Origin: Phenylobacterium sp.
GTDB lineage: Bacteria > Pseudomonadota > Alphaproteobacteria > Caulobacterales > Caulobacteraceae
Length of the DNA stretch: 64,000 bases
NCBI RefSeq assembly: GCF_030697925.1
Contig: NZ_JAUYOJ010000126.1
Span: forward strand, 1 to 64,000
Reading direction: 5' to 3'
Below the pieces are notes generated by a model. That model was not told where the DNA came from. It was given only the letters and a program-made list of their open reading frames with translations, and made no database searches. Numbering within the stretch: position 1 is the stretch's first letter; every line of letters begins with the position of its first letter. Below are positions 50,491 through 60,516 of this stretch, piece by piece. A program made the translations under genes and the position numbers.

Positions 50491-51819
50491 TCACATAGAG
50501 GGCTTCGGCGGGTCGGGTAGGCTTGTTCCGGTGGGGTCCGCTTCGGCGCACGGCTCTCCGCGCGAAACCGCCACCGCCACCACGAGGTCGCCCGTTACGT
50601 TCAGCGCCGTGCGGCACATGTCCAGCAGGCGATCCACGCCCAGGATCAGGCCTATCCCCTCCGGCGGCACGCCGACCATTCCGAGGATCATCGCCACAAC
50701 GGGCAGCGAACCTGCCGGCACGCCGGCCGTACCGACCCCGCCCAGGATGCAGACCGCCATCACGGTGACCTGCTGCCCAAGCGTCAGTTCCACCCCGAAG
50801 AACTGGGCCAGGAAGAGCACGGTCACCCCTTCGAACAGGGCGGTGCCGTTCTGGTTCGCCGTAGCGCCGATGGTCAGGACGAAGCGCGAGATGTGGCGCG
50901 GCAGGCGCAGCCGTGTCTCAGCGACGCGAAGGGCGGTCGGTAGCGTTGCGTTGCTCGACGCCGTCGAGAAAGCCACCAGGATCGCCTCGTGCGAACCCCG
51001 GAAGAACGCCAGGGGCGACATTCGCCCGAACGCCCAGACGACCAAGGGATAGACGCCGAACATCTGCAGGCCCAGCGCCAGGACGACGACCGCCACATAG
51101 GCGCCCAACCGCTCCAGTAGCTCCCAGCCGAAGAGCGCCGCCATATTGAACATCAGGCACGCGATGGCGATGGGCGCCAGCCGGATGACGAGGTTGATCA
51201 AGGTCATCACCACCTCGAAGAGCCCTTGGATCGAAGCTCTCAGGGTGGCCGCCGCGGGGCTGCGGTCCTGCACGAGCACCAGCCCGATGCCGAACGCCAG
51301 CGCGAAGAACATGACCGAAAGGATCTCATTCTCCGCGGCGGCAGCGACCACGTTGCTTGGAATGATGCTGACAATGGCGGCCGATCCTTCCAGCGAACTC
51401 GGCGCGCGTTCGAGAATGGCGGTCGCGGATCCGGCCGCCCCGGTAAGCAGCCTCCCCGCCAGGGCTGGATCGACGCCCTCCCCGGGCCTCAGGAGGTTGA
51501 CCGCGGCGAGGCCGATGCACACCGCGACGGCCGAGAGCGCCAAGGTGAAGGCCAAGGTGCGCCAGCCCGTCCGGCCTAGTGAGCCCAGGTCGCCCATCTC
51601 AGACACGCCCATGACCAGGGCTGCGAACAGCAGAGGAATCACCAGCATGAACAGCAGGCGCAGGAAGACCTGGCTTAGCGGTTGAGTGACGTAGGTGGTA
51701 AGGGCGGCGACCCACGCGGCGTCGGGGGCGGCGGTGGCGTTTACGACGAGCCCAGCGCCAAGGCCGATCAGGAACCCGATCAGCATCTGAAGCTGCAATG
51801 AAGGCCAGCGCATGCTCAT
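50491..51819 (-). CDS. Dicarboxylate/amino acid:cation (DAACS) symporter
   Basis: 442 aa; PLSQVFLRLLFMLVIPLLFAALVMGVSEMG; AFSTASSNATLPTALRVAE; GATANQNGTALFEGVTVLFLAQ. Confidence 0.92.
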   Translation of the reverse strand: MSMRWPSLQLQMLIGFLIGLGAGLVVNATAAPDAAWVAALTTYVTQPLSQVFLRLLFMLVIPLLFAALVMGVSEMGDLGSLGRTGWRTLAFTLALSAVAVCIGLAAVNLLRPGEGVDPALAGRLLTGAAGSATAILERAPSSLEGSAAIVSIIPSNVVAAAAENEILSVMFFALAFGIGLVLVQDRSPAAATLRASIQGLFEVVMTLINLVIRLAPIAIACLMFNMAALFGWELLERLGAYVAVVVLALGLQMFGVYPLVVWAFGRMSPLAFFRGSHEAILVAFSTASSNATLPTALRVAETRLRLPRHISRFVLTIGATANQNGTALFEGVTVLFLAQFFGVELTLGQQVTVMAVCILGGVGTAGVPAGSLPVVAMILGMVGVPPEGIGLILGVDRLLDMCRTALNVTGDLVVAVAVSRGEPCAEADPTGTSLPDPPKPSM

Positions 51820-51963
51820 CGCGGTCTCTCAACCCAGTGGTTGGCTCCCCAAACTAGCAGGGCTGGCCCGGCGGGGAACGGAAGGTGTCGCACGGCGTTG
51901 ATTTTTCATTGCTGCACGGCGCCGCGGCGTCCCTGACCCGCGACGCATGGGCGGCCAGGAGGC

Positions 51964-52353
51964 GTGATGTCCAGCGCCAGGCACACACAAGAACCGACGC
52001 GCGGCGAGCAACCTGTGCATCCCGTGATCTCGGCGCACAGGGTGGAGGGTACGCCGATCTTCACCCGGGACGGCGTACTGATCGGCAACATCAACGACCT
52101 GATGATCGAGAAGGTCAGCGGCCAGATTACCTGCGCGACAATGTCCTGCGGCGCCGTTTTGGGCGTGGGCGGCGGACGCTTCCCCATTCCCTGGTCGATG
52201 TTGAGCTATGACACCCACTTCAAGGGCTATGTGGTCGACGAGCGGAAGCTGCGCGATGTGCGGTCGCTCGAAGGCGATCACGGGCAGGAGAGCGACCTAC
52301 CGTGGCGCGACGACGTCTACGGATACTGGGCCGCCCTGCGTTATTGGCAATGA
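51964..52353 (+). CDS. PRC-barrel domain protein
   Basis: 129 aa; HRVEGTPIFTRDGVLIGNINDLMIEKVSGQITCATMSCGAVLGVGGGRFPIPWSMLSYD. Confidence 0.85.
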   Translation: MMSSARHTQEPTRGEQPVHPVISAHRVEGTPIFTRDGVLIGNINDLMIEKVSGQITCATMSCGAVLGVGGGRFPIPWSMLSYDTHFKGYVVDERKLRDVRSLEGDHGQESDLPWRDDVYGYWAALRYWQ

Positions 52354-52388
52354 TCTCGCATGGCCGCGCCTGTTGACCAGGCCCAGCC

Positions 52389-53426
52389 TCACAGCTCCAG
52401 GCGATAGATCCGCGCGGCGGTGCCGGAGAACAGGGCGGTCTTCTCGTCGGCCGAACAGCCCTTGGTCAGCACCTTGAAGGCGTTCCAGAGCACGTCGTAG
52501 TCGCAGCTGCCGATGTCGACGGGGAAGTTGCTCTCGAACATGCAGCGCTCGGCGCCGAAGGCCTCGATGCAGGTCTCGATATAGGGCTTCCATTCCGCCG
52601 CCAGGGCCTCCGACGAGGCGGGCGGGTCGGACATGAAGGAGGCGAATCCCGGGAACACCATGGCCAGTCCGCCCAGCTTCACCGCCACATTGGGCAGGGC
52701 CGCGAGTTTCAGGATGTTCTCCCGCCAGATGGGGAAGCGTTCCTCCCGCCGGCCGGCGTAACTGGCGATGCCGAGCGGGGTGCCCACATGGTCGAGAACG
52801 ATCTGGGTCCCTGGGAAGGCCTTGGCGAGTTCAAGCAGATCCGGAAGCTGCGGCTCCAGCATCCAGGCGTCGAACGAGAGGCCGAGCGGGCCGAGCTGGG
52901 CGAACCCCTCGCGGAACGTCGGCGACAGGTAGAGCCCGCCGCCCTGCCGGGCGAGCGGTCCCAGCACGTCCTTGTCCGGGTCGGACGAGGCGCTCTGGCG
53001 AATGCCGCGGAACCGGCCGCCGCCGGCCGCGATGTGGGCTTCCAGCACCTCGGCGACCGCCCCGCCGAGATTGCAGTCGGCATGGCCGACGACGCCGGCG
53101 CAGGCCAGGACCTCGCCATAGAGGCCGCTCGCCGACATGGCCGCCACCCCGTTCACGAATTCGGTCTCGCCCACCGGGCGCATCGCCGCCGGCCCTCGGC
53201 TCCGGTACATGGAGCCGCACTCCATGTAGACGGTCGCGACCACGTTGTGGCCGGATCTCATGTCTGCCAGCAGCTCGTCCAGCAGGTAGCGCGGGACCCT
53301 GCGGATCACATGTTCGAAGCCGTGCTTGGGCGGCGGCAGGGCGGCGACCAGGGCCGCAGGCCGGTCCCACAGGTGATGATGCGGATCGACGATCGGCAGG
53401 TCGGGCTCGAGGATAGGTTCGTTCAC
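52389..53426 (-). CDS. Amidohydrolase family protein (TIM-barrel metal-dependent hydrolase)
   Basis: 345 aa; LPIVDPHHHLWDRPA; IVLDHVGTPLG; CMFESNFPVD. Confidence 0.92.
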   Translation of the reverse strand: MNEPILEPDLPIVDPHHHLWDRPAALVAALPPPKHGFEHVIRRVPRYLLDELLADMRSGHNVVATVYMECGSMYRSRGPAAMRPVGETEFVNGVAAMSASGLYGEVLACAGVVGHADCNLGGAVAEVLEAHIAAGGGRFRGIRQSASSDPDKDVLGPLARQGGGLYLSPTFREGFAQLGPLGLSFDAWMLEPQLPDLLELAKAFPGTQIVLDHVGTPLGIASYAGRREERFPIWRENILKLAALPNVAVKLGGLAMVFPGFASFMSDPPASSEALAAEWKPYIETCIEAFGAERCMFESNFPVDIGSCDYDVLWNAFKVLTKGCSADEKTALFSGTAARIYRLEL

Positions 53427-54658
53427 GCGGCGGCCTCCTGCAGGATGGCGTCGGCCATCAGGGTCTGGGTCGTCGCCTGCAACGCCGGCGCGGTCTCGCT
53501 CAGCAGCTGGACCATGCCGACGAAGATGAGGTCGTGCGCCGGATCGACCCAGAACCAGGTCCCGGCCGCCCCGTCCCAGTGATAGGTCCCAAGGCCCACC
53601 GGTATGCCGGCCGCCTCGGGATCGGTGAACACCACCCCGTTGAAGCCGTAGCCGAAGCCAGGCCGGATCTGCTGCTTTCCGACGCCCCAGCCCTGGGCCA
53701 GCATCTGGTCCGAGAGTTGGTTGGTCATCATCAGCTTCAGGCCCTCCCCGCTGACAATGCGCTCACCGGCGAACTCGCCGCCGTTCAGCAGCATCTGGGC
53801 GAAGCGGGCATAGTCGCCCACCGTGGAGATCAGCCCGCCACCGCCCGAGGCCAGGGCCGGCGGCGCCGCGTGGTCGGGCAGCAGCGGATTGGCGGCCAGC
53901 GGGACCAGGCCCCGGCTCACGCTAGAGCGATAGAGCGTGGCCAGCCGCGGCTTCTTGTCCGGCGGGGTGTGGAAGGCGGTGTCGATCATGCCGAGCGGTT
54001 CGAAGATTCTCTCCCGCATGAAGTCGGGCAGGCTCTGGCCGCTCAGCCGCTCGATGATCGCGCCTTGGACGTCCATGGCGAGGCTGTAAATCCATTTCGT
54101 CCCGGGCTGGTAGGCCAGCGGCAGCCCGCCCAGTTTGGCCGCCATCTCCGCCAGGTCGGCGGAGCGCCAGATGTCGGCGGCTTCGTACAGGGTCTCCAGG
54201 CCGTCCATCGGCACGCGGCCGTAGATCAGGCCCGCCGTATGGGTCAGCAGTTCGCGTAGGGTCGGGGCGTGGTCGGGTTCATGCAGGGTGACTGCTCCCG
54301 CCGCGTCCATCCCGCCGAACACCTTCACATCAGCGAACTCGGGCAGGTGCTTGGCGATGGGGTCGTCCGGCGACCACAGGCCCTGGTCGTGCAGGATCAT
54401 CATGGCCACGGCCGTCACCGGCTTGGTCATGGAGAAGATGCGGAACATGGTGTCGGCCGCCATGGGTTGGCCGGTAGCCAGGTCCTTCCTCCCGATCGTG
54501 CTGACGCGCGCGACCTTGCCATGGCGGGCGGTCAGGGTGACGAGGCCGGCCAGCACCCCCTTGTCGACCAGGCCCTGCAGATAGGCGTCGATGGCCGCCA
54601 GGCCGGCGGGGGCTAGGCCGACCTGCGCCGGGGTGGCCGGGGACAGGTCACGCGTCAT
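53423..54658 (-). CDS. Serine hydrolase, class C beta-lactamase-like
   Basis: 411 aa; ADTMFRIFSMTKPVTAVAMMILHDQG (SxTK); TELLTHTAGL-like RELLTHTAGLIYG; ATGA overlap with next gene. Confidence 0.92.
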   Translation of the reverse strand: MTRDLSPATPAQVGLAPAGLAAIDAYLQGLVDKGVLAGLVTLTARHGKVARVSTIGRKDLATGQPMAADTMFRIFSMTKPVTAVAMMILHDQGLWSPDDPIAKHLPEFADVKVFGGMDAAGAVTLHEPDHAPTLRELLTHTAGLIYGRVPMDGLETLYEAADIWRSADLAEMAAKLGGLPLAYQPGTKWIYSLAMDVQGAIIERLSGQSLPDFMRERIFEPLGMIDTAFHTPPDKKPRLATLYRSSVSRGLVPLAANPLLPDHAAPPALASGGGGLISTVGDYARFAQMLLNGGEFAGERIVSGEGLKLMMTNQLSDQMLAQGWGVGKQQIRPGFGYGFNGVVFTDPEAAGIPVGLGTYHWDGAAGTWFWVDPAHDLIFVGMVQLLSETAPALQATTQTLMADAILQEAAA

Positions 54659-55268
54659 GGGTCTGCGCCTTGCGGGCCAGCACCGCGGCGGCGACGAGCG
54701 GCAAGCGGTCGTTTCCGAAATACATATCGTCCTTCCCGACGAAGATGGTCGGCGAGCCGAAGCCGCCGCGGGCCATGACCTCCTCGGTGTTCAGGCGAAG
54801 CTGCTCCTTGATCTGCGGTGTGGCGATCCCCGCCAGCAAGACCTGGGGATCGACGCCCGCCGCCTGGCAGATCTCCGCCAGCACCGCGTCCTGCGAGATG
54901 TCGAGATTGTCGCCCCAATAGGCCTCGAACACCTTGGTGGCGAAGGCGACCAGCTTGCCTTGAGGCGCCAGCCAGATGCAGCCGCGCATGGCCTTGACGC
55001 TGTTCACCGGGAAGACCTTGGGCGGGAAGGTGATGGCGAGCCCCGAGTGACGCGCCCAGTCCCTCAGGTCCTTGCCCATGTAGCGGGCCTTGGCCGGCAC
55101 CGGCGTGGCGCGCTGTTCGTATACGGAGGGATTGACCGTGTTGAAGATGCCGCCCACCAGGATCGGCCGCCAGGTCACCTCCACCTCCAGCTCCTTGGCC
55201 AAGGACTGCAGGTTGTGGAAGGCCAGATAGGTCCAGGGGCTGGAGCAGTCGAAGAAGCACTCGATCAT
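54648..55268 (-). CDS. DsbA family / 2-hydroxychromene-2-carboxylate isomerase-like protein
   Basis: 206 aa; MIECFFDCSSPWTYLAFHNLQSLAKELEVEVTWRPILVGGIFN; GGFGSPTIFVGKDDMYFGNDRL. Confidence 0.9.
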   Translation of the reverse strand: MIECFFDCSSPWTYLAFHNLQSLAKELEVEVTWRPILVGGIFNTVNPSVYEQRATPVPAKARYMGKDLRDWARHSGLAITFPPKVFPVNSVKAMRGCIWLAPQGKLVAFATKVFEAYWGDNLDISQDAVLAEICQAAGVDPQVLLAGIATPQIKEQLRLNTEEVMARGGFGSPTIFVGKDDMYFGNDRLPLVAAAVLARKAQTHDA

Positions 55269-55966
55269 GTGGCGGCCTTCTCGCTGGCGATCCCGAACAG
55301 GTTCTTCCTGGTCTCGGCGTCCATCTCACCGGGTCGCGCCATCTTGCCCACCGCCGTGCCGGCGATCACGCCCGGCCGCGCCCGCACCGTGGCGAACCAC
55401 CGCTTCATGTTCGGATAGTCGTCCAGGGTGAAGCCCTGCGCCTTGTGGGTGATGATCCAGGGGAAGCAGGCCATGTCGGCGATGGTGTACTCATCGCCCG
55501 CCACATAGGCCCCGGTCCGTCCGAGCTGGCCGTCCAGCACCCCATAGAGCCTGGCCGCCTCACGCTCGTAGCGGTCGATGGCGTAGGGGATCTTCTCCGG
55601 CGCATAGAGCTTGAAGTGGCCGTTCTGGCCCAGCATGGGCCCCAGACCACCCATCTGCCACATCAGCCACGCGATCGCCGCGCTGCGGCCGCGCAGATCG
55701 ACGGGCAGGAACCGCCCGGTCTTCTCGGCCAGATAGATCAGGATCGCCCCGGTCTCGAAGACGCTGACCGGCGGGCCGCCCCCCGGCGGATCCCGGTCGA
55801 TGATCGCCGGGATGCGGTTGTTGGGGCTGATGGCCAGGAAGTCCGGCGCGAACTGCTCCCCGCGCCCCAGATTCACCGGATGGACTTCGTACGGCAGGCC
55901 GCACTCCTCCAGCATGATGGAGATCTTCCAGCCGTTCGGCGTGGCGGCGTAATAGAGATCGATCAA
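55265..55966 (-). CDS. Glutathione S-transferase family protein
   Basis: Likely TTG start (L/M)IDLYYAATPNGWKISIMLEECGLPYEVHPVNLGRGEQFAPDFLAISPNNRIPAI. Confidence 0.88.
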   Translation of the reverse strand: MIDLYYAATPNGWKISIMLEECGLPYEVHPVNLGRGEQFAPDFLAISPNNRIPAIIDRDPPGGGPPVSVFETGAILIYLAEKTGRFLPVDLRGRSAAIAWLMWQMGGLGPMLGQNGHFKLYAPEKIPYAIDRYEREAARLYGVLDGQLGRTGAYVAGDEYTIADMACFPWIITHKAQGFTLDDYPNMKRWFATVRARPGVIAGTAVGKMARPGEMDAETRKNLFGIASEKAAT

Positions 55967-56006
55967 GCGTGTCCTCCCGGGCCTCTGGTCGGGCCTTGAG
56001 GACAGA

Positions 56007-58088
56007 CTACTTGGCTCTCCCCGCCGCGCCAGCCTCTGCGCGCAATCCGGCGGCCGAGCGTGACGCCCAATCGGCGACATAGGCGCGGATGGCGCGGCTG
56101 TCGTCCGGGGTGAGCACGTCGGCGAAGCTGGCCATGCCACCTTCCCTGTAGGCGCCGCCCAGCACGATGTCGTCGAAGGCCTCATAGGTCTCCGGCGACA
56201 TGCGCCGCAGGTCCGGCAGCACGCTGCGCTCCCCGAACAGGCCGTGGCAGCCGCCGCAATAGCGCTGGTAGCGGGCCTTGCCCGTGGCGACCAGGGCCGC
56301 CGGCTGCGCGCCCACGCCGGCCAGGAAGGGCTGGTCCTCGACGACCGGCGCCACGGGCGCCTCGCCGCCGTCCAGCTTGAGCACGATCAGGCGTCCGGCA
56401 TTGTCGCGGGGCGGCGGCGCGTCAGCGGCGTCCGGCGCGGTCCTCACCCCGTGCCAGCCGGCCGCGATGGCGATGTACTGGACGCCGTCGACCGCGTAGC
56501 TCACCGGCGGCGCGACCATGCCCGTCCCGACGAAGATCCGCCGCAGCCGTTTGCCGCTGGCCGCGTCGCGAAACTCGATCCAGCCGTCCTGGGTCCCCTG
56601 CACGACGAGATCGCCGGCGGTGGTCAGGACGCCGCCGCTCATCAGGGTCGGCTGCGGCGCGGTCCAGCGGGGCTTGCGGGCCACGGGGTCCCAGCCGATC
56701 AGCACGCCGGTGGTCGCCTTGCGCACGTCGTCCTTGGTCAGGGCGGCGAGATCGGCGCCCTCGTAGAACCAGGTCAAGCTCTTGGCGCCCCAGACCCAGC
56801 CCAGGTCGCGGGCCGGGATATAGACCAGGCCGGTCTTGGGATTGAACGCCATCGGCTGCCAGTTGTGGGCGCCATAGGCGCTGGGGAAGACCAGCCGCGC
56901 CCCCTTGGAATAATCCCCGGCCGGGGTCACGGCCGGACGGCCGGTCTTCAGGTCCACATGGCTCGCCCAATTGACCCGGGCGTACTTGTCAGCCGCTAGC
57001 AGTTCGCCCGTCTTGCGGTCCAGGACATAGAAGAAGCCGTTCTTCGGCGCCTGCATCAGCACCTGGCGCTTGCGTCCACCGATAGTGAGGTCGGTGAGCA
57101 CCATGTTCTGGGTGGCGGTGAAGTCCCAGTTGTCGCCCGGCGTCGTCTGATAATGCCAGGCCAGCCGCCCGGTGTCGGGGTTCACCGCCAGGATGCTGGA
57201 GACATAGAGCTGGTCGCCGCCGCCCGGATTGCGGACCTTCTGATTGTAGGGGCCGGCGTTGCCCACCCCGACATAGAGTAGGTTGAGGTCGGGGTCGTAG
57301 GAGAAGGAATCCCACACCGTGCCGCCGCCGCCGATCGACCAGTCGCGGTTCGGGTCCCAGGTCTTGGCGGCGACCGCGAGCTCAGGATGCTCGAACGGCT
57401 TCTTCGGGTCGCCGGGAACCGTGAAGAAGCGCCAGGCGAGCTTGCCGGTCTCGGCGTCATAGGCCGAGAAGAAGCCCCGCGCGCCGTAGTCGCCGCCGCC
57501 GTTGCCGATCACCACCTTGCCCTTCACCACCCGCGGCGCGCCGGTGATGGTGTAGGGCTTGACGCCGCCGGTGGTGTCGGCCGACCAGACGGGCTCGCCG
57601 GTCTTGGCGTCGAGCGCGATCAGCCGGCCGTCGAAGGCGCCGACATAGACCTTGCCCTTCCAGAAGGCGACGCCGCGGTTCACAGCCTTGCAGCAGCCGT
57701 CGCGCAGCAGCTCCTTGCGGACCTCAGGGTCATAGGCCCAGAGCCGCCTGCCGGTGGCCGCATCGAAGGCGAACACCCGACTCCAAGTGGAGGTGACATA
57801 GAGTATCCCGTCGACCACCAGCGGGCTGGCCTCGACCCCGAAGCCGCGGCTTTCCAGGCTCTGCTCCCAGGCCAGGCCCAGGCGATCGACATTGGTCGTG
57901 GTGACCTGGTCGAGAGGCGAGTAGCGGTCTTCGGAATAGGTGCGCCCGTTGGTCAGCCAGTCGTCCGCATTGTCGGCGGCCGCTGCGAGCCGGACGGCGT
58001 CCACGTCCCGGGCGCCAGGTTGCGAGCAACCGACCAGGATCAGGGCCGCGAGGCCAGCGATCGCCCAGATCCTCCCCAAGGCCGCCAT
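56007..58088 (-). CDS. PQQ-dependent quinohemoprotein alcohol dehydrogenase with C-terminal cytochrome c
   Basis: 693 aa; KELLRDGCCKAVNRGVAFW (vicinal Cys), repeated propeller WxxG-type motifs, RYQRYCGGCHGLFGERS (CxxCH). Confidence 0.92.
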   Translation of the reverse strand: MAALGRIWAIAGLAALILVGCSQPGARDVDAVRLAAAADNADDWLTNGRTYSEDRYSPLDQVTTTNVDRLGLAWEQSLESRGFGVEASPLVVDGILYVTSTWSRVFAFDAATGRRLWAYDPEVRKELLRDGCCKAVNRGVAFWKGKVYVGAFDGRLIALDAKTGEPVWSADTTGGVKPYTITGAPRVVKGKVVIGNGGGDYGARGFFSAYDAETGKLAWRFFTVPGDPKKPFEHPELAVAAKTWDPNRDWSIGGGGTVWDSFSYDPDLNLLYVGVGNAGPYNQKVRNPGGGDQLYVSSILAVNPDTGRLAWHYQTTPGDNWDFTATQNMVLTDLTIGGRKRQVLMQAPKNGFFYVLDRKTGELLAADKYARVNWASHVDLKTGRPAVTPAGDYSKGARLVFPSAYGAHNWQPMAFNPKTGLVYIPARDLGWVWGAKSLTWFYEGADLAALTKDDVRKATTGVLIGWDPVARKPRWTAPQPTLMSGGVLTTAGDLVVQGTQDGWIEFRDAASGKRLRRIFVGTGMVAPPVSYAVDGVQYIAIAAGWHGVRTAPDAADAPPPRDNAGRLIVLKLDGGEAPVAPVVEDQPFLAGVGAQPAALVATGKARYQRYCGGCHGLFGERSVLPDLRRMSPETYEAFDDIVLGGAYREGGMASFADVLTPDDSRAIRAYVADWASRSAAGLRAEAGAAGRAK

Positions 58089-58093
58089 GGCGG

Positions 58094-59389
58094 TCAGGCG
58101 ACCTCGGCGGCCACCAGCTCCTCGAGTTCGGGATACATCTCCTGGGCCCGCTCCGTCGCCGAGAGCAGGTTGTAGGCCGGGAACAGGTCGTTGGTCGGGC
58201 GGTAGTTGCGCAGCACCTGCTTGGCCACGGTGACCTTGTGGACCTCGGTCGGGCCGTCTGCGAGACCCATGATGAACGAGACCGCGATCTGGTTCATGAA
58301 CGGCATCTCGGTGGAGATCCCCAGCGAGCCGTGGATCTGCAGGGCGCGCGAGGCGATGTCGTGCAGCACCTTGGGCATGGCCACCTTCACCGCGGCGATA
58401 TCCTTGCGGACCTTGCGATAGTCCTGGTGCTTGTCGATCAGCCAGGCGGTGCGCAGCACCAGCAGGCGGAACTGCTCCAGCTCGATCCAGCTGTCGGCGA
58501 TCTTCTCCTGCACCATCTGTTTCTCGGAGAGGCGCGATCCGGCGGTGGTCCGCGACAGGGCGCGCTCACACATCATGTCCAGCGCCTTGCGAGCCTCGCC
58601 GATGGTGCGCATGGCGTGATGGATCCGCCCGCCGCCGAGCCGGGTCTGGGCCACCCCGAAGCCGTCGCCGCGGTCGCCCAGCAGGTGGTCCAGCGGCACC
58701 CGCACGTCGGTATAGCGAACATAGGCGTGGGCCGGTTCACGCTCGCCCTGGAAGCCCACATTGCGCAGGATCTCGATCCCCGGGGTCTCGGACGGCACGA
58801 TGAACATGGACATGCGTGCATGCGGCGGCGCGTCGGGGTCGGTCACCGCCAGGACGATCAGGAAGTCGGCCCAGCGGGCGTTGGACGAGAACCACTTCTC
58901 GCCGTTGATCACCCAGTGGTCGCCGTCGAGCGTGGCGCGGGTGGTGAAGACCAGCGGATCGGCCCCGCCCTGCGGCTCGGTCATCGAGAAGCAGGAGACG
59001 ATCTCGTTGTTCAGCAGCGGCTGCAGGTAGCGCGCCTTCTGCGCCGCCGTGCCGAAGTGGGCGAGGATCTCGGCGTTGCCGGTGTCGGGCGCCTGGCAGC
59101 CGAACACCACGGGAGCGAAGTCGCTGCGCCCCAGGATTTCGTTCAGCAGGGCGAGCTTGACCTGGCCATAGCCCGGCCCGCCGAGCTCGGGACCCAGATG
59201 GCAGGCCCACAGGCCCTGGGCCTTCACCTTGGCCTGGAGGGGGCGGACGAGCCGGATATTGTTGGGGTTCTTGACGTCGTAGACCGCGCCCAGGAGGTGG
59301 TCGAGCGGCTCGACCTCCTCACGGACGAAGGCGTCGGCCCAGTCCAGCTTCGCCTGAAAGTCCGCGTCGGTCTCGAAGTCCCAAGCCAT
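58094..59389 (-). CDS. Acyl-CoA dehydrogenase family protein
   Basis: 431 aa; SCFSMTEPQGGADPLVFTTRATLDGDHWVINGEKWFSSNARWADF; RALQIHGSLGISTEMP. Confidence 0.93.
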   Translation of the reverse strand: MAWDFETDADFQAKLDWADAFVREEVEPLDHLLGAVYDVKNPNNIRLVRPLQAKVKAQGLWACHLGPELGGPGYGQVKLALLNEILGRSDFAPVVFGCQAPDTGNAEILAHFGTAAQKARYLQPLLNNEIVSCFSMTEPQGGADPLVFTTRATLDGDHWVINGEKWFSSNARWADFLIVLAVTDPDAPPHARMSMFIVPSETPGIEILRNVGFQGEREPAHAYVRYTDVRVPLDHLLGDRGDGFGVAQTRLGGGRIHHAMRTIGEARKALDMMCERALSRTTAGSRLSEKQMVQEKIADSWIELEQFRLLVLRTAWLIDKHQDYRKVRKDIAAVKVAMPKVLHDIASRALQIHGSLGISTEMPFMNQIAVSFIMGLADGPTEVHKVTVAKQVLRNYRPTNDLFPAYNLLSATERAQEMYPELEELVAAEVA

Positions 59390-59543
59390 GTCGTTCCGTC
59401 CCTTGCTGAGCGCGCGGCGATCGCACGCGGCCGCTTGAACGCGGCCATTTGTACATTATGATCATTACGATGAATTATCCGAGGCCTGTCAATACGTCAG
59501 GCGCCGGGCCGGCGTCATGACCGGCAAATTGAGGGGAAACCGC

Positions 59544-60512
59544 ATGCGCTATCGCCGATTGGGCTCCAGCGATCTCATGGTGTCGGAAATCTCACTGGGA
59601 ACCTGGCTCAGCTTCGGCGAGGGCGAGGCCCGGGCGCGGCACATCGCCTGCCTGCACCGGGCGCTGGAGCTCGGGGTCAATTTGATCGACACCGCCAATG
59701 TCTATGGCTTCGGCGAGTCCGAGCGCCTGGTGGGCGAGGCGCTCGCCGGGCGGTCGCGGGACTCCTACCTCCTGGCCACCAAGCTCTGGGGCCCGATGGC
59801 CGACGGCGACCGGGGGCTGTCGCGGGCGCAGGTGTTCAAACAGATCGACGGCTCGCTCACGCGGCTGCGCACCGACCATGTCGATCTCTACCAGTGCCAC
59901 CGCTACGACGATGAGACGCCCCTGGAGGAGACCATGGAGGCGCTCAGCGAGATCGTCCGCCAGGGCAAGGTCCGCTATCTCGGCTTCAGCGAATGGCCCG
60001 CCGACAGGATCGCGGAGGCCCAGGCCATGGTCGGGACCGAGCGATTCGTCTCCAGCCAGCCGCAATACTCCCTGCTTTGGCGCCAGCCGGAGGCGGAGGT
60101 CTTCCCGCTCTGCCAGGCCCAGGGAATCGGCCAGCTGATCTGGTCGCCCCTGGCCCAGGGCGTGCTGACCGGCAAGTACGCCCCCGACGCCGGGCCACCC
60201 GGCGGCCTGCGCGGCGCCAGCGTCGAGATGAGCAAGTACACCCGCCACTGGTTCAATCCGGAGGTGCTGCGCGCGGTCCAGCATCTCCAGTTCCTGGCGG
60301 CTGAGGCCGAATTGACGCTTGGCCAGTTCGCCATCGCCTGGACGCTCTCCAACGACCAGGTGAGCTCGGCCATCATCGGTGCCTCGCGGCCCGACCAGGT
60401 CGATGAGAACGTCGCGGCCTCGGAGCGGAGCGTGGACCCTGCCCTGTTCGCCGAGGCCGAGCAGATCCTGGGCGTCGCCCTGGCCGCCGCCGCGGCCAAG
60501 GCGACGGCCTGA
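59544..60512 (+). CDS. Aldo/keto reductase
   Basis: MRYRRLGSSDLMVSEISLGTWLSFG; GVNLIDTANVYGFGESERLVGEAL; LRTDHVDLYQCHRYDDETPLEETMEAL. Confidence 0.93.
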   Translation: MRYRRLGSSDLMVSEISLGTWLSFGEGEARARHIACLHRALELGVNLIDTANVYGFGESERLVGEALAGRSRDSYLLATKLWGPMADGDRGLSRAQVFKQIDGSLTRLRTDHVDLYQCHRYDDETPLEETMEALSEIVRQGKVRYLGFSEWPADRIAEAQAMVGTERFVSSQPQYSLLWRQPEAEVFPLCQAQGIGQLIWSPLAQGVLTGKYAPDAGPPGGLRGASVEMSKYTRHWFNPEVLRAVQHLQFLAAEAELTLGQFAIAWTLSNDQVSSAIIGASRPDQVDENVAASERSVDPALFAEAEQILGVALAAAAAKATA

Positions 60513-60516
60513 CGGC

